Below, in pieces: positions 11,201 through 23,230 of a DNA stretch of 64,000 nucleotides (position 1 is its first letter; every line of letters begins with the position of its first letter). The stretch lies in contig CAMPDV010001576.1 of the NCBI GenBank assembly GCA_946699065.1, positions 1 to 64,000 of the forward strand, in the 5' to 3' direction. The stretch is from Loxodes magnus. Lineage: Eukaryota > Ciliophora > Karyorelictea > Loxodida > Loxodidae. The translations under genes were made by a program, and so were the position numbers. The notes beneath the pieces are model-generated. The model made no database searches. It worked only from the letters and a program-made list of their open reading frames with translations, and was not told the DNA's origin.

Positions 11201-13800
11201 AAGAGAAAAAAATATAAGTGAGAGAGGATTAAGTGTGTGATTGTTTTTTTATAAAAAGAAAGTAAAATAAAAAAAGGATGAAAATGGTATTTAAAGGAAA
11301 AGTAGGTTTAAGTGAGTTTAAGTAATTCATAGAAAAGAAGTCGAAGAGAAAAAAATGTAAGTGAGAGAGGATTAAGTGTGTGATTGTTTTTTTATAAAAA
11401 GAAAGTAAAATAAAAAAAGGATGAAAATAAGTAGTTAAAGGAAAAGTAGGTTTAAGTGAGTTTAAGTAATTCATAGAAAAGAAGTCGAAGAGAAAAAAAT
11501 GTAAGTGAGAGAGGATTAAGTGTGTGATTGTTTTTTTATAAAAAGAAAGTAAAATAAAAAAAGGATGAAAATGGTATTTAAAGGAAAAGTAGGTTTAAGT
11601 GAGTTTAAGTAATTCATAGAAAAGAAGTCGAAGAGAAAAAAATGTAAGTGAGAGAGGATTAAGGTTGTGATTGTTTTTTTATAAAAAGAAAGTAAAATAA
11701 AAAAAGGATGAAAATAAGTAGTTAAAGGAAAAGTAGGTTTAAGTGAGTTTAAGTAATTCATAGAAAAGAAGTCGAAGAGAAAAAAATGTGAGTGAGAGAG
11801 GATTAAGTGTGTGATTGTTTTTTTATAAAAAGAAAGTAAAATAAAAAAAGGATGAAAATGGTATTTAAAGGAAAAGTAGGTTTAAGTGAGTTTAAGTAAT
11901 TCATAGAAAAGAAGTCGAAGAGAAAAAAATGTAAGTGAGAGAGGATTAAGTGTGTGATTGTTTTTTTATAAAAAGAAAGTAAAATAAAAAAAGGATGAAA
12001 ATGGTATTTAAAGGAAAAGTAGGTTTAAGTGAGTTTAAGTAATTCATAGAAAAGAAGTCGAAGAGAAAAAAATGTAAGTGAGAGAGGATTAAGTGTGTGA
12101 TTGTTTTTTTATAAAAAGAAAGTAAAATAAAAAAAGGATGAAAATGGTATTTAAAGGAAAAGTAGGTTTAAGTGAGTTTAAGTAATTCATAGAAAAGAAG
12201 TCGAAGAGAAAAAAATGTAAGTGAGAGAGGATTAAGGTTGTGATTGTTTTTTTATAAAAAGAAAGTAAAATAAAAAAAGGATGAAAATGGTATTTAAAGG
12301 AAAAGTAGGTTTAAATGAGTTTAAGTAATTCATAGAAAAGAAGTCGAAGAGAAAAAAATGTAAGTGAGAGAGGATTAAGTGTGTGATTGTTTTTTTATAA
12401 AAAGAAAGTAAAATAAAAAAAGGATGAAAATAAGTAGTTAAAGGAAAAGTAGGTTTAAGTGAGTTTAAGTAATTCATAGAAAAGAAGTCGAAGAGAAAAA
12501 AATGTAAGTGAGAGAGGATTAAGTGTGTGATTGTTTTTTTATAAAAAGAAAGTAAAATAAAAAAAGGATGAAAATGGTATTTAAAGGAAAAGTAGGTTTA
12601 AGTGAGTTTAAGTAATTCATAGAAAAGAAGTCGAAGAGAAAAAAATGTAAGTGAGAGAGGATTAAGGTTGTGATTGTTTTTTTATAAAAAGAAAGTAAAA
12701 TAAAAAAAGGATGAAAATAAGTAGTTAAAGGAAAAGTAGGTTTAAGTGAGTTTAAGTAATTCATAGAAAAGAAGTCGAAGAGAAAAAAATGTGAGTGAGA
12801 GAGGATTAAGTGTGTGATTGTTTTTTTATAAAAAGAAAGTAAAATAAAAAAAGGATGAAAATGGTATTTAAAGGAAAAGTAGGTTTAAGTGAGTTTAAGT
12901 AATTCATAGAAAAGAAGTCGAAGAGAAAAAAATGTAAGTGAGAGAGGATTAAGTGTGTGATTGTTTTTTTATAAAAAGAAAGTAAAATAAAAAAAGGATG
13001 AAAATGGTATTTAAAGGAAAAGTAGGTTTAAGTGAGTTTAAGTAATTCATAGAAAAGAAGTCGAAGAGAAAAAAATGTAAGTGAGAGAGGATTAAGTGTG
13101 TGATTGTTTTTTTATAAAAAGAAAGTAAAATAAAAAAAGGATGAAAATGGTATTTAAAGGAAAAGTAGGTTTAAGTGAGTTTAAGTAATTCATAGAAAAG
13201 AAGTCGAAGAGAAAAAAATGTAAGTGAGAGAGGATTAAGTGTGTGATTGTTTTTTTATAAAAAGAAAGTAAAATAAAAAAAGGATGAAAATGGTATTTAA
13301 AGGAAAAGTAGGTTTAAATGAGTTTAAGTAATTCATAGAAAAGAAGTCGAAGAGAAAAAAATGTAAGTGAGAGAGGATTAAGTGTGTGATTGTTTTTTTA
13401 TAAAAAGAAAGTAAAATAAAAAAAGGATGAAAATGGTAATTAAAGGAAAAGTAGGTTTAAGTGAGTTTAAGTAATTCATAGAAAAGAAGTCGAAGAGAAA
13501 AAAATGTAAGTGAGAGAGGATTAAGTGTGTGATTGTTTTTTTATAAAAAGAAAGTAAAATAAAAAAAGGATGAAAATGGTAATTAAAGGAAAAGTAGGTT
13601 TAAGTGAGTTTAAGTAATTCATAGAAAAGAAGTCGAAGAGAAAAAAATGTAAGTGAGAGAGGATTAAGGTTGTGATTGTTTTTTTATAAAAAGAAAGTAA
13701 AATAAAAAAAGGATGAAAATAAGTAATTAAAGGAAAAGTAGGTTTAAGTGAGTTTAAGTAATTCATAGAAAAGAAGTCGAAGAGAAAAAAATGTAAGTGA
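5201..13800. repeat. Array block with mixed minor variants
   Basis: The 143-bp class still dominates, but GGTTGTG units become frequent, and new minor variants appear: GAGAAAAGAATG (near 5,765, 6,769, 8,630, 9,633), ATGTGAGTGAG (for example near 7,776, 8,062, 8,348, 11,786, 12,790), GGTAATTAAAGG and GTTTAAATGAG. Each recurs at spacings that are multiples of 143 bp, as expected from unequal exchange spreading variants in blocks. For example, a combination of AAGTAG and GGTTGTG units repeats at 11,516 and 12,519, 1,003 bp (seven units) apart. Confidence 0.8.
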
Positions 13801-16800
13801 GAGAGGATTAAGTGTGTGATTGTTTTTTTATAAAAAGAAAGTAAAATAAAAAAAGGATGAAAATGGTATTTAAAGGAAAAGTAGGTTTAAGTGAGTTTAA
13901 GTAATTCATAGAAAAGAAGTCGAAGAGAAAAAGATGTAAGTGAGAGAGGATTAAGTGTGTGATTGTTTTTTTATAAAAAGAAAGTAAAATAAAAAAAGGA
14001 TGAAAATAAGTAGTTAAAGGAAAAGTAGGTTTAAGTGAGTTTAAGTAATTCATAGAAAAGAAGTCGAAGAGAAAAAAATGTAAGTGAGAGAGGATTAAGT
14101 GTGTGATTGTTTTTTTATAAAAAGAAAGTAAAATAAAAAAAGGATGAAAATAATTAATTAAAGGAAAAGTAGGTTTAAATGAGTTTAAGTAATTCATAGA
14201 AAAGAAGTCGAAGAGAAAAAAATGTAAGTGAGAGAGGATTAAGTGTGTGATTGTTTTTTTATAAAAAGAAAGTAAAATAAAAAAAAAATGAAAATAATTA
14301 ATTAAAGGAAAAGTAGGTTTAAGTGAGTTTAAGTAATTCATAGAAAAGAAGTCGAAGAGAAAAAAATGTAAGTGAGAGAGGATTAAGTGTGTGATTGTTT
14401 TTTTATAAAAAGAAAGTAAAATAAAAAAAGGATGAAAATAATTAATTAAAGGAAAAGTAGGTTTAAGTGAGTTTAAGTAATTCATAGAAAAGAAGTCGAA
14501 GAGAAAAAATGTAAGTGAGAGAGGATTAAGTGTGTGATTGTTTTTTTATAAAAAGAAAGTAAAATAAAAAAAGGATGAAAATGGTAATTAAAGGAAAAGT
14601 AGGTTTAAGTGAGTTTAAGTAATTCATAGAAAAGAAGTCGAAGAGAAAAAAATGTAAGTGAGAGAGGATTAAGGTTGTGATTGTTTTTTTATAAAAAGAA
14701 AGTAAAATAAAAAAAGGATGAAAATAAGTAATTAAAGGAAAAGTAGGTTTAAGTGAGTTTAAGTAATTCATAGAAAAGAAGTCGAAGAGAAAAAAATGTA
14801 AGTGAGAGAGGATTAAGGTTGTGATTGTTTTTTTATAAAAAGAAAGTAAAATAAAAAAAGGATGAAAATGGTATTTAAAGGAAAAGTAGGTTTAAGTGAG
14901 TTTAAGTAATTCATAGAAAAGAAGTCGAAGAGAAAAAAATGTAAGTGAGAGAGGATTAAGTGTGTGATTGTTTTTTTATAAAAAGAAAGTAAAATAAAAA
15001 AAGGATGAAAATGGTATTTAAAGGAAAAGTAGGTTTAAGTGAGTTTAAGTAATTCATAGAAAAGAAGTCGAAGAGAAAAAAATGTAAGTGAGAGAGGATT
15101 AAGTGTGTGATTGTTTTTTTATAAAAAGAAAGTAAAATAAAAAAAGGATGAAAATGGTATTTAAAGGAAAAGTAGGTTTAAGTGAGTTTAAGTAATTCAT
15201 AGAAAAGAAGTCGAAGAGAAAAAAATGTAAGTGAGAGAGGATTAAGTGTGTGATTGTTTTTTTATAAAAAGAAAGTAAAATAAAAAAAGGATGAAAATGG
15301 TATTTAAAGGAAAAGTAGGTTTAAGTGAGTTTAAGTAATTCATAGAAAAGAAGTCGAAGAGAAAAAAATGTAAGTGAGAGAGGATTAAGTGTGTGATTGT
15401 TTTTTTATAAAAAGAAAGTAAAATAAAAAAAGGATGAAAATGGTATTTAAAGGAAAAGTAGGTTTAAGTGAGTTTAAGTAATTCATAGAAAAGAAGTCGA
15501 AGAGAAAAAAATGTAAGTGAGAGAGGATTAAGGTTGTGATTGTTTTTTTATAAAAAGAAAGTAAAATAAAAAAAGGATGAAAATAAGTAATTAAAGGAAA
15601 AGTAGGTTTAAGTGAGTTTAAGTAATTCATAGAAAAGAAGTCGAAGAGAAAAAAATGTAAGTGAGAGAGGATTAAGGTTGTGATTGTTTTTTTATAAAAA
15701 GAAAGTAAAATAAAAAAAGGATGAAAATGGTATTTAAAGGAAAAGTAGGTTTAAGTGAGTTTAAGTAATTCATAGAAAAGAAGTCGAAGAGAAAAAAATG
15801 TAAGTGAGAGAGGATTAAGTGTGTGATTTTTTTTTTATAAAAAGAAAGTAAAATAAAAAAAGGATGAAAATGGTATTTAAAGGAAAAGTAGGTTTAAGTG
15901 AGTTTAAGTAATTCATAGAAAAGAAGTCGAAGAGAAAAAAATGTAAGTGAGAGAGGATTAAGTGTGTGATTGTTTTTTTATAAAAAGAAAGTAAAATAAA
16001 AAAAGGATGAAAATGGTATTTAAAGGAAAAGTAGGTTTAAGTGAGTTTAAGTAATTCATAGAAAAGAAGTCGAAGAGAAAAAAATGTAAGTGAGAGAGGA
16101 TTAAGTGTGTGATTGTTTTTTTATAAAAAGAAAGTAAAATAAAAAAAAAATGAAAATAATTAATTAAAGGAAAAGTAGGTTTAAGTGAGTTTAAGTAATT
16201 CATAGAAAAGAAGTCGAAGAGAAAAAAATGTAAGTGAGAGAGGATTAAGTGTGTGATTGTTTTTTTATAAAAAGAAAGTAAAATAAAAAAAGGATGAAAA
16301 TAATTAATTAAAGGAAAAGTAGGTTTAAGTGAGTTTAAGTAATTCATAGAAAAGAAGTCGAAGAGAAAAAAATGTAAGTGAGAGAGGATTAAGTGTGTGA
16401 TTGTTTTTTTATAAAAAGAAAGTAAAATAAAAAAAGGATGAAAATAATTAATTAAAGGAAAAGTAGGTTTAAGTGAGTTTAAGTAATTCATAGAAAAGAA
16501 GTCGAAGAGAAAAAATGTAAGTGAGAGAGGATTAAGTGTGTGATTGTTTTTTTATAAAAAGAAAGTAAAATAAAAAAAGGATGAAAATAATTAATTAAAG
16601 GAAAAGTAGGTTTAAGTGAGTTTAAGTAATTCATAGAAAAGAAGTCGAAGAGAAAAAAATGTAAGTGAGAGAGGATTAAGGTTGTGATTGTTTTTTTATA
16701 AAAAGAAAGTAAAATAAAAAAAGGATGAAAATAAGTAGTTAAAGGAAAAGTAGGTTTAAGTGAGTTTAAGTAATTCATAGAAAAGAAGTCGAAGAGAAAA

Positions 16801-17220
16801 AAATGTAAGTGAGAGAGGATTAAGTGTGTGATTGTTTTTTTATAAAAAGAAAGTAAAATAAAAAAAGGATGAAAATGGTATTTAAAGGAAAAGTAGGTTT
16901 AAGTGAGTTTAAGTAATTCATAGAAAAGAAGTCGAAGAGAAAAAAATGTAAGTGAGAGAGGATTAAGTGTGTGATTGTTTTTTTATAAAAAGAAAGTAAA
17001 ATAAAAAAAGGATGAAAATGGTATTTAAAGGAAAAGTAGGTTTAAGTGAGTTTAAGTAATTCATAGAAAAGAAGTCGAAGAGAAAAAAATGTAAGTGAGA
17101 GAGGATTAAGTGTGTGATTGTTTTTTTATAAAAAGAAAGTAAAATAAAAAAAGGATGAAAATAAGTAATTAAAGGAAAAGTAGGTTTAAGTGAGTTTAAG
17201 TAATTCATAGAAAAGAAGTC

Positions 17221-17850
17221 GAAGAGAAAAAAATGTAAGCGAGAGAGGATTAAGGTTGTGATTGTTTTTTTATAAAAAGAAAGTAAAATAAAAAAAGGAT
17301 GAAAATGGTATTTAAAGGAAAAGTAGGTTTAAGTGAGTTTAAGTAATTCATAGAAAAGAAGTCGAAGAGAAAAAAATGTAAGCGAGAGAGGATTAAGGTT
17401 GTGATTGTTTTTTTATAAAAAGAAAGTAAAATAAAAAAAGGATGAAAATGGTATTTAAAGGAAAAGTAGGTTTAAGTGAGTTTAAGTAATTCATAGAAAA
17501 GAAGTCGAAGAGAAAAAAATGTAAGCGAGAGAGGATTAAGGTTGTGATTGTTTTTTTATAAAAAGAAAGTAAAATAAAAAAAGGATGAAAATGGTATTTA
17601 AAGGAAAAGTAGGTTTAAGTGAGTTTAAGTAATTCATAGAAAAGAAGTCGAAGAGAAAAAAATGTAAGCGAGAGAGGATTAAGGTTGTGATTGTTTTTTT
17701 ATAAAAAGAAAGTAAAATAAAAAAAGGATGAAAATGGTATTTAAAGGAAAAGTAGGTTTAAGTGAGTTTAAGTAATTCATAGAAAAGAAGTCGAAGAGAA
17801 AAAAATGTAAGCGAGAGAGGATTAAGTGTGTGATTGTTTTTTTATAAAAA
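17221..17850. repeat. Five consecutive units sharing a private T-to-C variant (GTAAGCGAGAG)
   Basis: The usual GTAAGTGAGAG is GTAAGCGAGAG in five adjacent units, with the C at 17,240, 17,383, 17,526, 17,669 and 17,812, exactly 143 bp apart. I did not see this variant elsewhere in the window. It adds a third C and a second CpG to a unit that normally has two C and one CpG. The first four of these units also carry GGTTGTG. The pattern records a very recent local amplification of one mutated unit. Confidence 0.9.
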
Positions 17851-19400
17851 GAAAGTAAAATAAAAAAAGGATGAAAATAAGTAATTAAAGGAAAAGTAGG
17901 TTTAAGTGAGTTTAAGTAATTCATAGAAAAGAAGTCGAAGAGAAAAAAATGTAAGTGAGAGAGGATTAAGGTTGTGATTGTTTTTTTATAAAAAGAAAGT
18001 AAAATAAAAAAAGGATGAAAATAAGTAATTAAAGGAAAAGTAGGTTTAAGTGAGTTTAAGTAATTCATAGAAAAGAAGTCGAAGAGAAAAAAATGTAAGT
18101 GAGAGAGGATTAAGGTTGTGATTGTTTTTTTATAAAAAGAAAGTAAAATAAAAAAAGGATGAAAATAAGTAGTTAAAGGAAAAGTAGGTTTAAGTGAGTT
18201 TAATTAATTCATAGAAAAGAAGTCGAAGAGAAAAAAATGTAAGTGAGAGAGGATTAAGTGTGTGATTGTTTTTTTATAAAAAGAAAGTAAAATAAAAAAA
18301 GGATGAAAATGGTATTTAAAGGAAAAGTAGGTTTAAGTGAGTTTAAGTAATTCATAGAAAAGAAGTCGAAGAGAAAAAAATGTAAGTGAGAGAGGATTAA
18401 GTGTGTGATTGTTTTTTTATAAAAAGAAAGTAAAATAAAAAAAGGATGAAAATGGTATTTAAAGGAAAAGTAGGTTTAAGTGAGTTTAAGTAATTCATAG
18501 AAAAGAAGTCGAAGAGAAAAAAATGTAAGTGAGAGAGGATTAAGTGTGTGATTGTTTTTTTATAAAAAGAAAGTAAAATAAAAAAAGGATGAAAATGGTA
18601 TTTAAAGGAAAAGTAGGTTTAAGTGAGTTTAAGTAATTCATAGAAAAGAAGTCGAAGAGAAAAAAATGTAAGTGAGAGAGGATTAAGTGTGTGATTGTTT
18701 TTTTATAAAAAGAAAGTAAAATAAAAAAAGGATGAAAATGGTATTTAAAGGAAAAGTAGGTTTAAGTGAGTTTAAGTAATTCATAGAAAAGAAGTCGAAG
18801 AGAAAAAAATGTAAGTGAGAGAGGATTAAGTGTGTGATTGTTTTTTTATAAAAAGAAAGTAAAATAAAAAAAGGATGAAAATAAGTAGTTAAAGGAAAAG
18901 TAGGTTTAAGTGAGTTTAAGTAATTCATAGAAAAGAAGTCGAAGAGAAAAAAATGTAAGTGAGAGAGGATTAAGTGTGTGATTGTTTTTTTATAAAAAGA
19001 AAGTAAAATAAAAAAAGGATGAAAATAAGTAATTAAAGGAAAAGTAGGTTTAAGTGAGTTTAATTAATTCATAGAAAAGAAGTCGAAGAGAAAAAAATGT
19101 AAGTGAGAGAGGATTAAGTGTGTGATTGTTTTTTTATAAAAAGAAAGTAAAATAAAAAAAGGATGAAAATGGTATTTAAAGGAAAAGTAGGTTTAAGTGA
19201 GTTTAATTAATTCATAGAAAAGAAGTCGAAGAGAAAAAAATGTAAGTGAGAGAGGATTAAGTGTGTGATTGTTTTTTTATAAAAAGAAAGTAAAATAAAA
19301 AAAGGATGAAAATAAGTAGTTAAAGGAAAAGTAGGTTTAAGTGAGTTTAAGTAATTCATAGAAAAGAAGTCGAAGAGAAAAAAATGTAAGTGAGAGAGGA

Positions 19401-22400
19401 TTAAGTGTGTGATTGTTTTTTTATAAAAAGAAAGTAAAATAAAAAAAGGATGAAAATGGTATTTAAAGGAAAAGTAGGTTTAAGTGAGTTTAAGTAATTC
19501 ATAGAAAAGAAGTCGAAGAGAAAAAAATGTAAGTGAGAGAGGATTAAGTGTGTGATTGTTTTTTTATAAAAAGAAAGTAAAATAAAAAAAGGATGAAAAT
19601 AAGTAGTTAAAGGAAAAGTAGGTTTAAGTGAGTTTAAGTAATTCATAGAAAAGAAGTCGAGGAAAAAAATGTAAGTGAGAGAGGATTAAGTGTGTGATTG
19701 TTTTTTTATAAAAAGAAAGTAAAATAAAAAAAAAATGAAAATAATTAATTAAAGGAAAAGTAGGTTTAAGTGAGTTTAAGTAATTCATAGAAAAGAAGTC
19801 GAAGAGAAAAAAATGTAAGTGAGAGAGGATTAAGGTTGTGATTGTTTTTTTATAAAAAGAAAGTAAAATAAAAAAAGGATGAAAATAAGTAGTTAAAGGA
19901 AAAGTAGGTTTAAATGAGTTTAAGTAATTCATAGAAAAGAAGTCGAAGAGAAAAAAATGTGAGTGAGAGAGGATTAAGTGTGTGATTGTTTTTTTATAAA
20001 AAGAAAGTAAAATAAAAAAAGGATGAAAATAATTAATTAAAGGAAAAGTAGGTTTAAGTGAGTTTAAGTAATTCATAGAAAAGAAGTCGAAGAGAAAAAA
20101 ATGTAAGTGAGAGAGGATTAAGTGTGTGATTGTTTTTTTATAAAAAGAAAGTAAAATAAAAAAAGGATGAAAATAATTAGTTAATGGAAAAGTAGGTTTA
20201 AGTGAGTTTAAGTAATTCATAGAAAAGAAGTCGAGGAAAAAAATGTAAGTGAGAGAGGATTAAGTGTGTGATTGTTTTTTTATAAAAAGAAAGTAAAATA
20301 AAAAAAGGATGAAAATAAGTAGTTAATGGAAAAGTAGGTTTAAGTGAGTTTAAGTAATTCATAGAAAAGAAGTCGAGGAGAAAAAGATGTAAGTGAGAGA
20401 GGATTAAGTGTGTGATTGTTTTTTTATAAAAAGAAAGTAAAATAAAAAAAGGATGAAAATGGTATTTAAAGGAAAAGTAGGTTTAAATGAGTTTAAGTAA
20501 TTCATAGAAAAGAAGTCGAAGAGAAAAAAATGTAAGTGAGAGAGGATTAAGTGTGTGATTGTTTTTTTATAAAAAGAAAGTAAAATAAAAAAAGGATGAA
20601 AATAATTAATTAAAGGAAAAGTAGGTTTAAGTGAGTTTAAGTAATTCATAGAAAAGAAGTCGAGGAGAAAAAGATGTTAGTGAGAGAGGATTAAGTGTGT
20701 GATTGTTTTTTTATAAAAAGAAAGTAAAATAAAAAAAGGATGAAAATAAGTAGTTAAAGGAAAAGTAGGTTTAAGTGAGTTTAAGTAATTCATAGAAAAG
20801 AAGTCGAAGAGAAAAAAATGTGAGTGAGAGAGGATTAAGGTTGTGATTGTTTTTTTATAAAAAGAAAGTAAAATAAAAAAAAAATGAAAATAATTAATTA
20901 AAGGAAAAGTAGGTTTAAGTGAGTTTAAGTAATTCATAGAAAAGAAGTCGAAGAGAAAAAAATGTAAGTGAGAGAGGATTAAGTGTGTGATTGTTTTTTT
21001 ATAAAAAGAAAGTAAAATAAAAAAAGGATGAAAATAATTAATTAAAGGAAAAGTAGGTTTAAGTGAGTTTAAGTAATTCATAGAAAAGAAGTCGAAGAGA
21101 AAAAAATGTAAGTGAGAGAGGATTAAGTGTGTGATTGTTTTTTTATAAAAAGAAAGTAAAATAAAAAAAGGATGAAAATAAGTAGTTAATGGAAAAGTAG
21201 GTTTAAGTGAGTTTAAGTAATTCATAGAAAAGAAGTCGAGGAGAAAAAGATGTAAGTGAGAGAGGATTAAGTGTGTGATAGTTTTTTTATAAAAAGAAAG
21301 TAAAATAAAAAAAGGATGAAAATAAGTAGTTAAAGGAAAAGTAGGTTTAAGTGAGTTTAAGTAATTCATAGAAAAGAAGTCGAAGAGAAAAAGATGTAAG
21401 TGAGAGAGGATTAAGTGTGTGATTGTTTTTTTATAAAAAGAAAGTAAAATAAAAAAAGGATGAAAATAATTCATTAAAGGAAAAGTAGGTTTAAGTGAGT
21501 TTAAGTAATTCATAGAAAAGAAGTCGAAGAGAAAAAAATGTGAGTGAGAGAGGATTAAGTGTGTGATTGTTTTTTTATAAAAAGAAAGTAAAATAAAAAA
21601 AGGATGAAAATGGTATTTAAAGGAAAAGTAGGTTTAAGTGAGTTTAAGTAATTCATAGAAAAGAAGTCGAAGAGAAAAAAATGTAAGTGAGAGAGGATTA
21701 AGTGTGTGATTGTTTTTTTATAAAAAGAAAGTAAAATAAAAAAAGGATGAAAATAAGTAGTTAAAGGAAAAGTAGGTTTAAGTGAGTTTAAGTAATTCAT
21801 AGAAAAGAAGTCGAGGAAAAAAATGTAAGTGAGAGAGGATTAAGTGTGTGATTGTTTTTTTATAAAAAGAAAGTAAAATAAAAAAAAAATGAAAATAATT
21901 AATTAAAGGAAAAGTAGGTTTAAGTGAGTTTAAGTAATTCATAGAAAAGAAGTCGAAGAGAAAAAAATGTAAGTGAGAGAGGATTAAGGTTGTGATTGTT
22001 TTTTTATAAAAAGAAAGTAAAATAAAAAAAGGATGAAAATAAGTAGTTAAAGGAAAAGTAGGTTTAAATGAGTTTAAGTAATTCATAGAAAAGAAGTCGA
22101 AGAGAAAAAAATGTGAGTGAGAGAGGATTAAGTGTGTGATTGTTTTTTTATAAAAAGAAAGTAAAATAAAAAAAAAATGAAAATAATTAATTAAAGGAAA
22201 AGTAGGTTTAAGTGAGTTTAAGTAATTCATAGAAAAGAAGTCGAAGAGAAAAAAATGTAAGTGAGAGAGGATTAAGTGTGTGATTGTTTTTTTATAAAAA
22301 GAAAGTAAAATAAAAAAAGGATGAAAATAATTAGTTAATGGAAAAGTAGGTTTAAGTGAGTTTAAGTAATTCATAGAAAAGAAGTCGAGGAAAAAAATGT

Positions 22401-22445
22401 AAGTGAGAGAGGATTAAGTGTGTGATTGTTTTTTTATAAAAAGAA
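19401..22445. repeat. Higher-order repeat, 2,154-bp (15-unit) period
   Basis: A block with two private deletion markers (TCGAGGAAAAAAATG, at 19,657 and 20,231) recurs with the same markers at 21,811 and 22,385, an offset of 2,154 bp in both cases. The ordered series of variants between the markers also matches, with small differences such as GGATG versus AAATG in one unit. This identifies about 19,401-20,290 and 21,555-22,445 as copies of one multi-unit block. The 2,154 bp are 15 units, including 143- and 144-bp forms. Confidence 0.85.
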
Positions 22446-23230
22446 AGTAAAATAAAAAAAGGATGAAAATAAGTAGTTAAAGGAAAAGTAGGTTTAAGTG
22501 AGTTTAAGTAATTCATAGAAAAGAAGTCGAAGAGAAAAAAATGTAAGTGAGAGAGGATTAAGTGTGTGATAGTTTTTTTATAAAAAGAAAGTAAAATAAA
22601 AAAAGGATGAAAATGGTATTTAAAGGAAAAGTAGGTTTAAGTGAGTTTAATTAATTCATAGAAAAGAAGTCGAAGAGAAAAAAATGTAAGTGAGAGAGGA
22701 TTAAGTGTGTGATTGTTTTTTTATAAAAAGAAAGTAAAATAAAAAAAGGATGAAAATAAGTAGTTAAAGGAAAAGTAGGTTTAAGTGAGTTTAAGTAATT
22801 CATAGAAAAGAAGTCGAAGAGAAAAAAATGTAAGTGAGAGAGGATTAAGGTTGTGATTGTTTTTTTATAAAAAGAAAGTAAAATAAAAAAAAAATGAAAA
22901 TAATTAATTAAAGGAAAAGTAGGTTTAAATGAGTTTAAGTAATTCATAGAAAAGAAGTCGAAGAGAAAAAAATGTAAGTGAGAGAGGATTAAGTGTGTGA
23001 TTGTTTTTTTATAAAAAGAAAGTAAAATAAAAAAAAATGAAAATAATTAATTAAAGGAAAAGTAGGTTTAAGTAAGTTTAAGTAATTCATAGAAAAGAAG
23101 TCGAAGAGAAAAAAATGTAAGTGAGAGAGGATTAAGTGTGTGATTGTTTTTTTATAAAAAGAAAGTAAAATAAAAAAAGGATGAAAATAATTAATTAAAG
23201 GAAAAGTAGGTTTAAGTGAGTTTAAGTAAT

